NCBI GenBank assembly: GCA_019449415.1 | Contig: JAGRPP010000031.1 | Coordinates: 1-64,000 of the forward strand | From: Geothrix sp. | GTDB lineage: Bacteria > Acidobacteriota > Holophagae > Holophagales > Holophagaceae | Reading direction: 5' to 3' | Length of the DNA: 64,000 nucleotides | Shown here: positions 9,133-17,974 of the stretch, in pieces | Position numbering within the stretch: the first letter of the stretch is position 1 | How the letters are laid out: the number at the start of each line of letters is the position of its first letter | The notes under the pieces: model-generated | What the model saw: only the letters and a program-made list of their open reading frames with translations | Told to the model about the DNA's origin: nothing | Database searches by the model: none | Program-made: the position numbers and the translations under genes

Positions 9133-10760
9133 GCCTTCCGGCCCTCAAGGATCTCTTCGCCCGGCATCGTGGCCGGGCCACGGGCCTGTGGCGCCTGGGC
9201 CAGGAGCCCCAGCGCACGGTATTCATCGAATCGGGCGATGTGGTCTTCGCCGTCAGCACCCACCCCCTGGATCGCCTGACCCACCTGCTGGTCGAGCGGG
9301 GGAAGATCACCCAGGCCCAGCTCGACTACGCCATGGCCAACCTCAACCCGGCCATGTCCATCGGCAAGAACCTCATCGAAATGGGCTTCATCACCCAGCG
9401 CGACTTGCTGGATGTGGCCCGGGCTCAGGTAGAGCGGGTGGTCTGGGCCGGTATGGCCGAAGGCACTGAAACTCCCGCCTTTGAAGCCAAAGAGCTGGAG
9501 ACCAACACCGTTCGGCTGCCTTTCGACACCCCGGCCATGCTGCTGGCGGGGGTGCTGAACCTGCGCGACCGGGAGCGCCTCCTCGAGGAGCTGGGCCCCC
9601 TGAATCAGGTGGTGGTGCTCGAGGGCCGGCGCCACCAGGAGCTTACGCTGCCCCCCGACCTCGTCCGCATCCCTGGCCTCCTGGACGGCAGCCGGACCCT
9701 CATGGAACTCAGCCGCGAATCCGGGGTGGAGCCCTTCCGACTCGGTGCCTTCGTGCTGTTCCTCCGGGAGATGGGATGGGCCCGGCTCCACGAGCTGCCC
9801 CCCCTCGATCGCCGGGCGCTGGAGATGGCCCTGGACCCTCCCGAGGCGGCCATGACCCCGGCCCTGCCGGAATCCACCCCGACACCCCCTTCCCTGTTCG
9901 CGGAAATCCACGCCAGCCAGCGGCCCACGACCAACCTGGAGCACCTGTCCGAAGCGCTGGACCAGTTGGGCCCCGAGGATGAGGTCGAGGATCCCTTCCC
10001 CCCCGACCCCGAACCTGAACCCCGTCCGGTGCTGGCCGTCCCCATTCACCACGAGGCCGAGGGCAGCACGGAAAGCTATGCGCCGCCGGAACTTGAAGCA
10101 ACCGCTCCTGCCCGGCGCCCCCTGGTGCTCCTGCTGCTTCTGGTGGCGGCCCTGGGGCTCTGGGGCGGTCTGCGCTGGTATAAGCATAGATCCATCGCTC
10201 GTGGGGCAACTCCGCCCAGCAGCCCCCTCAAACCCGGAGCACCAACCGAGAAGGTGATCCCGCCCGCCCCGAACCCGGCCCCCAAGACCGATGCCGGAGC
10301 GCCCCCGGCCATCGAGAGCAAGGCTGAACCCAAGGCTGAGGCCAAGACCGAACCCAAGCTTCCGGCCAAGGCTGAACCGAAGGCCGAGCCCAAGCCGGGG
10401 GCACCTCCTTCCAAGGCAGACCGCCTCCAGGCCATTCTGGACGGGAACTGGAAGCTGGCCCTCGCCCAAGGTGCCGGCCAACGGAAGGCAATCCAGGGGA
10501 AATGGTCCCTCCGCCTGGAGATCGCCTGTCAGGGCAGCACCGTGCAGCATGCGGCCAGCCTGCTGAAGGGTCTGGATCCGGACCTCTTCCTGGTGCCCAT
10601 GGCCATGCGGGACGGACGCACCTGCTACCAGGTGTTCCTGGGGGCTTACGGCTCCGAGGCCGCCGCCAAGGACGCCGCGCGACGCTTGCCCGCCCCCTTC
10701 CTGGCCGAAGGCAACCGTCCCAAGCCCTTCCGGGTGAGCCAGATCCCCGATCGGCAGTAG
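9129..10760 (+). CDS. DUF4388-type protein with membrane segment and C-terminal SPOR-like domain
   Basis: A 543-residue protein whose ATG overlaps the tyrS stop. Residues about 1-230 match the DUF4388/PATAN pattern ([23 protein letters not shown], then [16 protein letters not shown] and [16 protein letters not shown]). That domain is common in gliding and predatory bacteria and is linked to signalling. A proline-rich linker leads to one membrane helix near 330-350 ([17 protein letters not shown]). A low-complexity KAEPKAE repeat follows, then a C-terminal domain ending [24 protein letters not shown], which resembles SPOR peptidoglycan-binding repeats. The order implies a cytoplasmic N-terminus and a periplasmic end on denuded peptidoglycan. 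The SPOR call is by pattern only. The RlpA-like SPOR protein downstream supports an envelope role. Confidence 0.7.
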   Translation: MSLPALKDLFARHRGRATGLWRLGQEPQRTVFIESGDVVFAVSTHPLDRLTHLLVERGKITQAQLDYAMANLNPAMSIGKNLIEMGFITQRDLLDVARAQVERVVWAGMAEGTETPAFEAKELETNTVRLPFDTPAMLLAGVLNLRDRERLLEELGPLNQVVVLEGRRHQELTLPPDLVRIPGLLDGSRTLMELSRESGVEPFRLGAFVLFLREMGWARLHELPPLDRRALEMALDPPEAAMTPALPESTPTPPSLFAEIHASQRPTTNLEHLSEALDQLGPEDEVEDPFPPDPEPEPRPVLAVPIHHEAEGSTESYAPPELEATAPARRPLVLLLLLVAALGLWGGLRWYKHRSIARGATPPSSPLKPGAPTEKVIPPAPNPAPKTDAGAPPAIESKAEPKAEAKTEPKLPAKAEPKAEPKPGAPPSKADRLQAILDGNWKLALAQGAGQRKAIQGKWSLRLEIACQGSTVQHAASLLKGLDPDLFLVPMAMRDGRTCYQVFLGAYGSEAAAKDAARRLPAPFLAEGNRPKPFRVSQIPDRQ

Positions 10761-10809
10761 TCATAAATCGTGCGACCGCTGTATATATACCAACTGTTAT
10801 TTCAGATCC

Positions 10810-10838
10810 TTTACAAACGGCCTAGCGCCGACTATACT
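10810..10838 (+). promoter_or_regulatory. Strong sigma70-type promoter upstream of the RlpA-like gene
   Basis: TTTACA (10810-10815) and TATACT (10833-10838) are separated by exactly 17 nt inside an AT-rich island that contrasts with the surrounding GC-rich DNA. Each box matches 5 of 6 consensus bases. Transcription would start near 10845 and leave a leader of about 170 nt before the chosen rlpA start. Confidence 0.7.
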
Positions 10839-10851
10839 TTATATGTATATG

Positions 10852-10877
10852 AGGGGGTTCATTAATTCTGGCCCCCT
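10852..10877 (+). promoter_or_regulatory. Hairpin in the leader of the RlpA-like gene
   Basis: AGGGGG (10852-10857) pairs with CCCCCT (10872-10877) across a 14-nt loop, right at the predicted transcript 5' end. It could protect or regulate the mRNA. No T-run follows, so it is not a standard terminator. Confidence 0.35.
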
Positions 10878-11017
10878 GTTCTTTGTGGAGCCCGATGCTG
10901 TCGCCCTTCCCCCCCACCAACTGGAGCAAGGCCTGCGCGCTCTGGATCCACGAGATCCATGTCGCCTTCGATCCTCCAGTCCCCGTGGTGCCCGGAAAGG
11001 GTGGCCTCCTGCGGCTC

Positions 11018-11740
11018 ATGCGCTGGAGCACGCCCCGGGTGGCGGTTCTGGTCGCCCTGAGCTTCACCCTCCACTGCACCCGCCCGCCGGCCTACCTTCC
11101 TTCTCCGACCGCCGGTCCTCTGGGGGGCGGCTCGTCGGCCGACGGCCAGGCTTATGTGGAAGAAGGCGTGGCCAGCTGGTACGGCGGCGATGGGGATGGA
11201 TTCGCTGGCAGGCCAACGGCCAGTGGAGAAATTTTCGACCCCGAACAGTACACCTGCGCCCACCGCACCCTGCCCCTAGGCAGCTTCGTGGAGGTGGAGA
11301 ACCTCGACAACCGCAAGCGGGCGGTCCTCCGGGTGAACGACCGCGGCCCCTTCGTCAAGGGCCGGGTGCTGGATCTGTCCAAGCGGGGCGCTCAGGACCT
11401 GGGTTTCGCCGGACAGGGCACCACCCGCGTCCGGATCCGGTCCGTGAATGCCATGGGTCTTCCCACGGCCCTCGACCCGGCCGTGGACCGCATCGATCCT
11501 TTCGTCGTGCAGGTCGCCGCCCTTTCGGATCCCAAGAACATCGACTCACTTACGCGTGAACTTGAAAACACCTTCGGACCCGTCAGCCTCCAGGACACCG
11601 TCACCCGCGGCGGCCTGTCGGTGAAGCGCGTCCGGGTGGGAAGCTACACCAGCCGCCAGGAAGCCGAGCAGGCCGCCGAAGAAATCACCAAGCACCTGAA
11701 GGATCGCGGTGTCGAACCCTTCATCACCCGCCAGCGCTGA
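11018..11740 (+). CDS. rlpA: RlpA-like lipoprotein (septal lytic transglycosylase family) with SPOR domain
   Basis: About 240 residues. The signal sequence MRWSTPRVAVLVALSFTLHC ends in a plausible, though non-classical, lipobox. The double-psi beta-barrel of RlpA follows: ASWYGGDGDGFAGRPTASGE, then AHRTLPLGSFVEVENL and VNDRGPFVKGRVLDLSKRGA. These hold the conserved sugar-cleaving residues that act on glycan strands lacking stem peptides. A SPOR domain ends the protein (FVVQVAALSDPKN to VRVGSYTSRQEAEQAAEEI). The frame is open from 10883, but the earlier residues are not signal-like; the ribosome site before ATG 11018 is weak, so the start is uncertain. It overlaps ispD by 32 nt. A lytic role at the septum is known for some family members and inferred here. 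Confidence 0.88.
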   Translation: MRWSTPRVAVLVALSFTLHCTRPPAYLPSPTAGPLGGGSSADGQAYVEEGVASWYGGDGDGFAGRPTASGEIFDPEQYTCAHRTLPLGSFVEVENLDNRKRAVLRVNDRGPFVKGRVLDLSKRGAQDLGFAGQGTTRVRIRSVNAMGLPTALDPAVDRIDPFVVQVAALSDPKNIDSLTRELENTFGPVSLQDTVTRGGLSVKRVRVGSYTSRQEAEQAAEEITKHLKDRGVEPFITRQR

Positions 11741-12413
11741 TCCCCCGCGCCCCTATCTGGTCATCCCGGCGGGAGGCCGGGGGCTTCGCATGGGTGGGGG
11801 CCTGCCCAAGCAGTTCCGCGACTGGGGCGGGCGGCCCCTGCTGCAGGCGACCGTCGAGGCTTTCCTGGCCCCAGGCATGCCCCCTCTGGACGGTATCGCT
11901 CTGGCCGTGCCCGAGTCCCACCTGGATGAGGTCCGCAGCTGGTCGTTCCCCGTTCCCTGCTGGGTGGTCATCGGGGGCGGCACCCGGCAGGAGTCCGTCT
12001 GGGCGGCGCTGTCCGCCCTGCCCGAGGAGCCTCTGGCCCCGGTGATGATCCACGACGCCGTGCGCCCCTTCCCCCCCTCAGCCCCCCTCTGGGAGGCTCT
12101 GGAAGCCCTGAACCGTTTTGATGGGGTGCTGCTGGGCGAGCCATCCACGGACACCCTGAAACGAGTGGACGCCCAGGGACGCGTGCTGGGCACGGAACCC
12201 CGGGAGGCCTTCTTCCGCGCCCAGACCCCCCAGATCGCCCGGCTGGGCACCTGGCTTCGGGCCTTCCAGGCCGCGGACGAGGCCGGGTTCACCGCCACGG
12301 ACGATGTGGCCCTCCTGGAGTGGCTGGGCCTTGCCGTGAAGCTGGTCACCAGCCCCGGCACCAACCTGAAGCTCACCACGCCCGCAGATTGGGACCGGAC
12401 CCGCCCCCACTGA
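11709..12413 (+). CDS. ispD: 2-C-methyl-D-erythritol 4-phosphate cytidylyltransferase
   Basis: A 234-residue enzyme of the non-mevalonate isoprenoid pathway that joins CTP and methylerythritol phosphate. The N-terminal nucleotide loop is present as IPAGGRGLRMGGGLPKQF, including the PKQ triplet. GGGTRQESVWAAL and MIHDAVRPFPP follow, and the C-terminal TDDVALLEWLG and LKLTTPADW segments are typical. The GTG start at 11709 lies inside the end of the RlpA-like gene, so the two are read in overlapping frames. No ispF is adjacent, although ispD is often paired with it. Confidence 0.93.
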   Translation: MSNPSSPASADPPRPYLVIPAGGRGLRMGGGLPKQFRDWGGRPLLQATVEAFLAPGMPPLDGIALAVPESHLDEVRSWSFPVPCWVVIGGGTRQESVWAALSALPEEPLAPVMIHDAVRPFPPSAPLWEALEALNRFDGVLLGEPSTDTLKRVDAQGRVLGTEPREAFFRAQTPQIARLGTWLRAFQAADEAGFTATDDVALLEWLGLAVKLVTSPGTNLKLTTPADWDRTRPH

Positions 12414-12470
12414 CCCCCTGACCACGGTGTGTGGTGGATGAACCCACATCCACTCCTTCCTCACCACCAA

Positions 12471-12496
12471 TTAAATCATGAAATAATTTGATTTAA
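12471..12496. promoter_or_regulatory. AT-rich inverted repeat upstream of lpxC
   Basis: TTAAATCA (12471-12478) and TGATTTAA (12489-12496) form an 8-bp perfect inverted repeat with a 10-nt spacer in an AT island of about 40 nt between ispD and lpxC. This has the shape of a dimeric regulator site or a promoter region. No regulator is identified. Confidence 0.4.
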
Positions 12497-12538
12497 AAAA
12501 CGGCACAAATCTGGCTTTCCAATCTGCGAGGACGAACC

Positions 12539-13447
12539 ATGCCCCGCAGCACCACACCCCAGACCCTGAGCCGCGAGATCACCATCTCGGGCCATGGGCT
12601 GCATGGGAACCGCCCCTGTTCGGTGCGGCTGGTGCCGGTGGACACGCCCACAGGCCTGGTGTTCATCCACACCCCCACGGGCACCGAGATTCCCGCTAAG
12701 GCCAGCCTGGCGGGTGACTTGGTGCTGTCCACCACCCTCTTGAAGGATGGCGTGCGCCTCCAGACCATCGAACACCTCCTGTCGGCCCTGTCCGGCCTGG
12801 AGGTCGAGCACCTCCGCATCGAGGTGGACGCCGAGGAGCTCCCCATCCTCGATGGCAGCGCCGCCCCCTGGGTGGACGCCATCCTGCAGGTCGGCACGAA
12901 GAGCCTCCAGGGCCGTCGCCGTTTCCTCAAGATCACCCAGCCCGTGGAAGTTCGGAACGGGGATCGCTGGATTCGCGCCCTGCCTTTCGACGGCCTCCGC
13001 CTGCGCTATGTCATCGATTTCCCCATCCCCTCCCTGGGACGGCAGAGCCGTGAGCTCAGCCTCACCCCTGAGAAATACCGCCGTGAGCTGGGTGCCGCCC
13101 GCACCTTCTGCCTGGCCCAAGAGATCGACATGATGCGCTCCCGGGGCCTCGCGCTCGGGGGCAGCCTGGACAACGCCGTGGTCTTCGGCGCCGATGGGCC
13201 CCTCAACGACTCCCTGCGCTTCGAAGACGAGGCCGTGCGCCACAAGATGCTCGACCTGGTGGGCGATCTGGCCCTCCTCGGCGCGCCCCTGCTGGGCCTC
13301 GTGGAAGCCCACGCCGCCGGCCATGCCCTGCATGTCGCCCTGGTCCAGGCCATCCTCGCGAGCCCCAACTGCTGGGAGTGGACCGAGAACGCCGAGCCCG
13401 CCAATGTGCAGTTCTTCTTCCATCCCCTCGTGGCCCAGCCCGCCTGA
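12539..13447 (+). CDS. lpxC: UDP-3-O-acyl-N-acetylglucosamine deacetylase
   Basis: A 302-residue zinc amidase that makes the committed step of lipid A synthesis. The catalytic Glu78 and zinc ligand His79 lie in TIEHLLSAL. His235 and Asp239 are in RHKMLDLVGDL, and the His262 region is AHAAGHALH. The spacing matches E. coli LpxC (79, 238, 242, 265) closely. A GAGG 7 nt upstream of the ATG serves as ribosome site. It shows that the organism makes lipid A; lpxA and fabZ are in the window but in a separate operon. A short intergenic gap follows before hisD, so read-through into the histidine genes is possible. Confidence 0.97.
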   Translation: MPRSTTPQTLSREITISGHGLHGNRPCSVRLVPVDTPTGLVFIHTPTGTEIPAKASLAGDLVLSTTLLKDGVRLQTIEHLLSALSGLEVEHLRIEVDAEELPILDGSAAPWVDAILQVGTKSLQGRRRFLKITQPVEVRNGDRWIRALPFDGLRLRYVIDFPIPSLGRQSRELSLTPEKYRRELGAARTFCLAQEIDMMRSRGLALGGSLDNAVVFGADGPLNDSLRFEDEAVRHKMLDLVGDLALLGAPLLGLVEAHAAGHALHVALVQAILASPNCWEWTENAEPANVQFFFHPLVAQPA

Positions 13448-13515
13448 GGGCCCGGCTAGGAATCGGACGGCCCGGCGGGATTTCCAGTTGCCGTTCCCCA
13501 TCCCGTGCTGCCAGG

Positions 13516-14895
13516 ATGGATCCTTCACCCAACGAGGTGCATAGGTGTTACTTCATCTCCATCAGTGACCTGACGAACCGGGCGGATGTGCCCGGGTGGG
13601 TGGCCGCGCTGGCCAGAAGTGGGGAGCTGGAAGAGGACACCAGGGAGGCCGTGGCGGCCATCCTGGGCGATGTGTGCCGAAACGGGCTGTCCGCCGTGGT
13701 GGCCTGGACTGCCCGCCTGGACGGTGTGCGGCTGGACCCTGAGGCCCTCGGCGTCCCGGCTTCCGCGCTCGAGGCGGCCCGTGTGGACCTGGACCGGAAC
13801 CAGCCGGACCTCATGGCCGCCCTGCGGGAGATGGTCGCGAATGTGCGCCGCTTCGCCGAGGGTCAGCGCGACTGCCTGCGCGACCTGGAACGGCCCCTCC
13901 CCGGGGGCGGCACCGTCGGCGAGCGCTGGTGCCCCCTGAAGACGGCGGGAGTCTACATCCCCGGCGGTCGGGCCTTCTATCCCTCCACCCTCGCCATGAC
14001 GGTCATCCCCGCCCAGGTGGCTGGCGTGGCGCGCATCGTGGGCGTCACCCCCCCGAAGCCCGAACCCACCCTGCCGGGGGCCTGGGGGATCGATCCGCTG
14101 GTGCTGGCCTGTGCCGCGGAACTGGGCCTGACCGAGCTCTATCCCTTCGGCGGGGCCCAGGCCCTGGGCTGGCTGGCCTACGGTGAACCCGCGGTGGATC
14201 TCGTCGCCGGGCCCGGAAATCGCTTTGTGGCCGAGGCCAAGCGGCAACTGATCGGTACCTGCGGCATCGATGCCCTGGCCGGGCCCACAGAGCTGCTGGT
14301 GATCGCAGACGGCAGCGCGGATCCCGCCTGGGTGGCCGAGGACCTGCTGGCCCAGGCCGAGCACGATCCCGATGCCGCCGCCGTGCTGGTGAGCGCCGAC
14401 CGGGCCCTGCTGCAGGCAGTGGCCGCGGAGCTTCAAGCGCGAGTGGGCGCCTCGCCCCGGCGGGCCGTCCTCGAACAGAGCCTGGGCATCCACGGACGCC
14501 TGGTCTGCGCGGAGCGCGAGCTGGCCATCGCCCTGGCCCAAACCTGGGCCCCGGAACACCTCGAGCTCTGCGTCTCCGACCCCGAAGCCTGGCTGCCCGC
14601 GCTCACCGCAGCAGGTGCCCTGTTCATCGGCAGCGCCAGCGCCGAGGCCTTCGGCGACTACGGCGCAGGACCGAACCATGTGCTGCCCACCAACCGCAGC
14701 GCCCGCTACACCAGCCCCTTGGGCGTGGCCACCTTCCTCAAGCGCCAGAGCCTGCTGCGGCTCGCTCCCGCCGATGCGGCGGCCATGGCCCCCTGGGTGG
14801 AGCGGCTCGCGGAAGCGGAAGGCCTCGTGCACCACGGCCGCAGCGCGGCGCTCCGCGCGGCCGGCACCGGCCTCCGCGCCCATCATCGCCCCTAG
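13516..14895 (+). CDS. hisD: Histidinol dehydrogenase
   Basis: A 459-residue NAD-dependent enzyme for the last two oxidations to histidine. Typical segments are GVYIPGGRAFYPS, GPGNRFVAEAKRQL, DALAGPTELLVIAD, AEHDPDAAAVLVS, APEHLELC and GAGPNHVLPT, which supply the zinc and substrate ligands. The frame is open from 13378 inside lpxC. I chose ATG 13516, the first ATG after lpxC, but it lacks a clear ribosome site, and an in-frame GTG eight codons later is possible. It is the first gene of the histidine operon; hisC follows after 81 nt and the rest are overlapped. Confidence 0.95.
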   Translation: MDPSPNEVHRCYFISISDLTNRADVPGWVAALARSGELEEDTREAVAAILGDVCRNGLSAVVAWTARLDGVRLDPEALGVPASALEAARVDLDRNQPDLMAALREMVANVRRFAEGQRDCLRDLERPLPGGGTVGERWCPLKTAGVYIPGGRAFYPSTLAMTVIPAQVAGVARIVGVTPPKPEPTLPGAWGIDPLVLACAAELGLTELYPFGGAQALGWLAYGEPAVDLVAGPGNRFVAEAKRQLIGTCGIDALAGPTELLVIADGSADPAWVAEDLLAQAEHDPDAAAVLVSADRALLQAVAAELQARVGASPRRAVLEQSLGIHGRLVCAERELAIALAQTWAPEHLELCVSDPEAWLPALTAAGALFIGSASAEAFGDYGAGPNHVLPTNRSARYTSPLGVATFLKRQSLLRLAPADAAAMAPWVERLAEAEGLVHHGRSAALRAAGTGLRAHHRP

Positions 14896-14976
14896 GGAGC
14901 GCCTCTCCGCCGAGCGCTCCGCATCGCTTCTTCACCCGGAAGCCTGGTTTTCTCCTACCCTCATCCCGAGTTCCCC

Positions 14977-16761
14977 ATGTCCCTGCTCCGACCCGACCTG
15001 TCCGACCTGCCCGCCTACCGGCGGCCTCCCGAGCCCCCCACTGGCCTGCGCCTGCACATGAACGAGGCGGCCTCGGACTGGCCCGAGGCCGCGCGGGAGG
15101 CCCTGCTGGCGCGGCTCAGGGATCTGCCCTTCCACCTCTATCCCGAGCGGCAGGACGAACTCACGGAGCGGCTGCGGAAGCGCGTGGGCGCACCGGAGAA
15201 CGGCCTGCTGCTGGGCCCCTCCAGCGGCGCCCTGCTGGACCTGGTGGCCACGGCGGGCCTGAGCGCCGGCGATGCCGTGGCCATCCCCGACCCCGGCTTC
15301 AGCCTCTACCGCATGCTGGTGCGGCGGAACGGCGGCCAGGTGCGGGCCATCCCCCAGGGCACCGGCTTTCCGCTGGAGCCCTGGTTCAGCGCCCTCGACT
15401 GCCGCCAGATCTGGCTCACCCTGCCGAACAACCCCACCGGCGCCTGGATCTCCCCGGCCGCACTGGAGCCGCTGCTGGAAGCCGCCGCGGCCCGGCCCGA
15501 GCCGCCCCTAGTGGTGCTCGACGAGGCCTACGCGGAGTTCGCCCCCGCCACGCACCGCCTGGCGGTGGACCGCTACCCGAACCTGGTGCTGCTCCGCACC
15601 TTCAGCAAGGCCCTGGCCTCCGCCGCCTGGCGCATCGGCTATCTGCTGGGCGATCCCGCCCTGGTCGCGAAGCTCGCCGCGCTGCAGCTGCCCTACTCCC
15701 TGACCGCCGCCAGCCTGGAGGCGCTGGATGTGGCCCTCGATTGCGCCGCCGAGTTCGAGCCCGCCGTGCGGGCCCTGCCCGACCGCCGCGACCGCCTCTC
15801 CGCGGCGCTGCCCGCTCACCGGGCGGCCCCCAGCGCCGCCAACTTCCTGCACCTGTCCCCGGATCCCTCGCCCCTCCTGGAAGCCGCGGGGATGAAGGTG
15901 CGCCGCCTGCCCGGCACCGACGCGGCCCGGGTCACCCTCGGCACGGAGGCGGACACGCTGCGCGTCGCCTCGGCGCTCGGCGGCTCGCTGCCCGCCCCTG
16001 CCCCCCGGCCCCGCCGACGCCTGCTGGTCCTGGACATCGACGGCGTCCTCATCGATGCCGACCGCAGCTTCCTGGAGGCGGTGGGCCGCGCCCTGGCCGA
16101 CCTGCGCCCAGCCCTGCCCTGGTCCGACGGGGCCTATCGGGCCTTCAAGCGCCTGGGGGGCTTCAACAACGATTTCCGCCTCGCGGCGGGCGCCCTGGCC
16201 CTGGCGGAAGCCTTCGGGGATCGGGACCTTCAGACCTTGGCCGAAGGTGCCGCCGGTCAAGGTTTCCCGCAGCTCGAAGCCCGCATCCAGGCGCTCGAAC
16301 CGGCCGCCCAGGCCGCCGTCCAGAAGCACTACGCCGACACCATCCAGCTGGAGCGACCACTGGCCTCGCTGGAGGACCTCCAGGCCACGGGCTGGGATCT
16401 GGCCGTGCTGACCGGGCGTCCGCCGGAGGAACTGGAGCTGGCCTGGCGCGTGCTCGGCTTCCAGCTGCCGGCGGTCTGCGATGCCGCCCCCCACCTTCGC
16501 AAGCCCGAGCCCGCCGGTCTGCTGCAGCTGGCAGACGCCTTCCGCGCCGAGGAGATCCTCTTCGTGGGGGACACCATCGACGATGCCACCTGCCTGCGGG
16601 CAGCCGCGGCGGCGCGCCCCGAGCTCACCTGGCGGTTCGCGGCCCTGGGCCCGGACCGAGCCCGCTTCGCCACCCCCCGGGATGTGCAGTCCGCGAGCCT
16701 GCGCGACCTTCTGCCGATGCTGAATCAGACCCCGTTTTCCAATTGCCAGGAGCTGCCATGA
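14977..16761 (+). CDS. hisC: Histidinol-phosphate aminotransferase fused to HAD-family phosphatase
   Basis: A single 594-residue frame with two enzymes. Residues 1-340 are a PLP aminotransferase of the HisC type: LPNNPTGAW, VVLDEAYAEF, and the PLP lysine Lys211 in RTFSKALASAAWRIGY. A proline/arginine linker leads at about 347 to a HAD subfamily IA domain with all four motifs: DIDGV (Asp353, Asp355), LTGR (Thr479), Lys509 in RKPEP, and GDTIDD (531-536). HAD phosphatases use the first Asp as nucleophile. Since no other histidinol-phosphatase is present in the operon, the second domain probably removes phosphate from the product of a later step (inference). The hisB ATG overlaps its stop. Confidence 0.92.
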   Translation: MSLLRPDLSDLPAYRRPPEPPTGLRLHMNEAASDWPEAAREALLARLRDLPFHLYPERQDELTERLRKRVGAPENGLLLGPSSGALLDLVATAGLSAGDAVAIPDPGFSLYRMLVRRNGGQVRAIPQGTGFPLEPWFSALDCRQIWLTLPNNPTGAWISPAALEPLLEAAAARPEPPLVVLDEAYAEFAPATHRLAVDRYPNLVLLRTFSKALASAAWRIGYLLGDPALVAKLAALQLPYSLTAASLEALDVALDCAAEFEPAVRALPDRRDRLSAALPAHRAAPSAANFLHLSPDPSPLLEAAGMKVRRLPGTDAARVTLGTEADTLRVASALGGSLPAPAPRPRRRLLVLDIDGVLIDADRSFLEAVGRALADLRPALPWSDGAYRAFKRLGGFNNDFRLAAGALALAEAFGDRDLQTLAEGAAGQGFPQLEARIQALEPAAQAAVQKHYADTIQLERPLASLEDLQATGWDLAVLTGRPPEELELAWRVLGFQLPAVCDAAPHLRKPEPAGLLQLADAFRAEEILFVGDTIDDATCLRAAAAARPELTWRFAALGPDRARFATPRDVQSASLRDLLPMLNQTPFSNCQELP

Positions 16762-17342
16762 GGACCGCCACCCTGCACCGCGCCACCGCCGAGACGGATG
16801 TGAAGGTCACCCTCGGCCTCGAAGGCGGCGAGGCCCGCATCTGCACCGGCCTTGGCTACTTCGACCACATGCTGATGCAGCTGGCCAAGCACGGCGGCTT
16901 CGGCCTGGAGGTCGAGGCCCGGGGAGACCTGCCCGTGGACAGCCACCACCTGGTGGAGGATGTGGGCCTCTGCCTGGGTGACGCGCTGAAGGAGGCGCTC
17001 GGCGACCGCGCCGGCATCGCTCGTTTCGCCCACGCCTATGTGCCCCTGGATGAAGCGCTGGCCCGGGTGGTGGTGGATCTCTCGGGCCGCCCCTGGTGTG
17101 AATTCCACGCGGACCTTCCCCCCATCGTCCTCGGCGACGGGTTCCAGGTGGAGATGGTCCGCGAGTTCTTCATCGCTCTGGCCGTGCGCGGCGGGTTGGC
17201 CATCCACGCGGACCTTCTGCGGGGCGTGAACACCCACCACAAGGTCGAGGCCCTCTTCAAGGCCCTGGCCCGCGCCTTGCGCCAGGCCACGCGGACCGAG
17301 GGCCTCAGCGTGCCTTCCACCAAGGGGACCCTGTCCGCATGA
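16758..17342 (+). CDS. hisB: Imidazoleglycerol-phosphate dehydratase
   Basis: A 194-residue monofunctional dehydratase that forms imidazole-acetol phosphate. The metal-binding His motifs are FDHMLMQLAKHG, DSHHLVEDVGL and GVNTHHKVEALFKAL, in the usual order. The length equals the single-domain form, with no phosphatase part as in the bifunctional E. coli HisB; the HAD domain is on hisC instead. The ATG overlaps the hisC stop (ATGA), with CAGGAG in the end of hisC as ribosome site. Translational coupling is therefore likely. Confidence 0.97.
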   Translation: MRTATLHRATAETDVKVTLGLEGGEARICTGLGYFDHMLMQLAKHGGFGLEVEARGDLPVDSHHLVEDVGLCLGDALKEALGDRAGIARFAHAYVPLDEALARVVVDLSGRPWCEFHADLPPIVLGDGFQVEMVREFFIALAVRGGLAIHADLLRGVNTHHKVEALFKALARALRQATRTEGLSVPSTKGTLSA

Positions 17343-17974
17343 GCACCATCACCCTCATCGACTACGACGCGGGGAACCTCGCCTCCCTCGAGGGCGCCCT
17401 GGAGCGCCTGAACCTGCCCTTCGTGCGGGCGGCGTCGCCGGATCAGGCCGCCGAAGCGGGCCCCATCGTGCTCCCCGGCGTGGGCCACTTCGAGGCGGCC
17501 CAGAGATCCCTGCGCGAGCGCGGCTGGTGGCGCGTGCTTCCAGGTCTGGTGGCCGAGGGCCGCCCCCTGCTGGGCATCTGCCTGGGCCTGCAGCTGCTGG
17601 CCGAGGGAAGCGAAGAGGCGCCCCGTGCCTCGGGTCTCGCCTTGATCCCGGGCATTGTGCGGCGGCTGGGCCCCGGCGTGAAGGTGCCCCACATGGGCTG
17701 GAGCCAGGTGCGCCAGAACTACCCCCACCCGGGCCTGCCGGATCCCAAGGACACCTGGCTCTATTTCGTCCACAGCTATGCCCTGGAGCCCACTGTGGAG
17801 ACGGTCTACACCGCAGACCACGGCCGGCCCTTCGCGGCTATCGAAGCCCGGGGCCATGTCATGGGCTTCCAGCCCCACCCCGAGAAATCCGGCGCCGCGG
17901 GGCTGATGCTGCTCCAGGCGGCCCTGGCCTGGATGGGTGCCACCGCTCCCGCACCGGAGGTGCCATGCAACTGA
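17339..17974 (+). CDS. hisH: Imidazole glycerol phosphate synthase, glutaminase subunit
   Basis: A 211-residue class I glutamine amidotransferase. The nucleophile Cys81 sits in GICLGLQLL, and the C-terminal GFQPHPEKSGAAG carries the catalytic His and Glu. It produces ammonia from glutamine for HisF, encoded two genes downstream. The oxyanion strand region LPGVGHFEAA is normal for HisH. Its ATG overlaps the hisB stop and its end overlaps the hisA start by 10 nt. Confidence 0.97.
   Translation: MSTITLIDYDAGNLASLEGALERLNLPFVRAASPDQAAEAGPIVLPGVGHFEAAQRSLRERGWWRVLPGLVAEGRPLLGICLGLQLLAEGSEEAPRASGLALIPGIVRRLGPGVKVPHMGWSQVRQNYPHPGLPDPKDTWLYFVHSYALEPTVETVYTADHGRPFAAIEARGHVMGFQPHPEKSGAAGLMLLQAALAWMGATAPAPEVPCN

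Noticed and set aside
10843-11559. 238-codon frame overlapping the RlpA-like gene
   Set aside because: Beyond the first 30 residues it becomes Arg/Pro/Gly-rich shadow text over the RlpA and SPOR domains.
14977-16761. HisC-HAD fusion as a frameshift or missed stop
   Set aside because: The frame is continuous with a natural linker, and both domains have complete motif sets.
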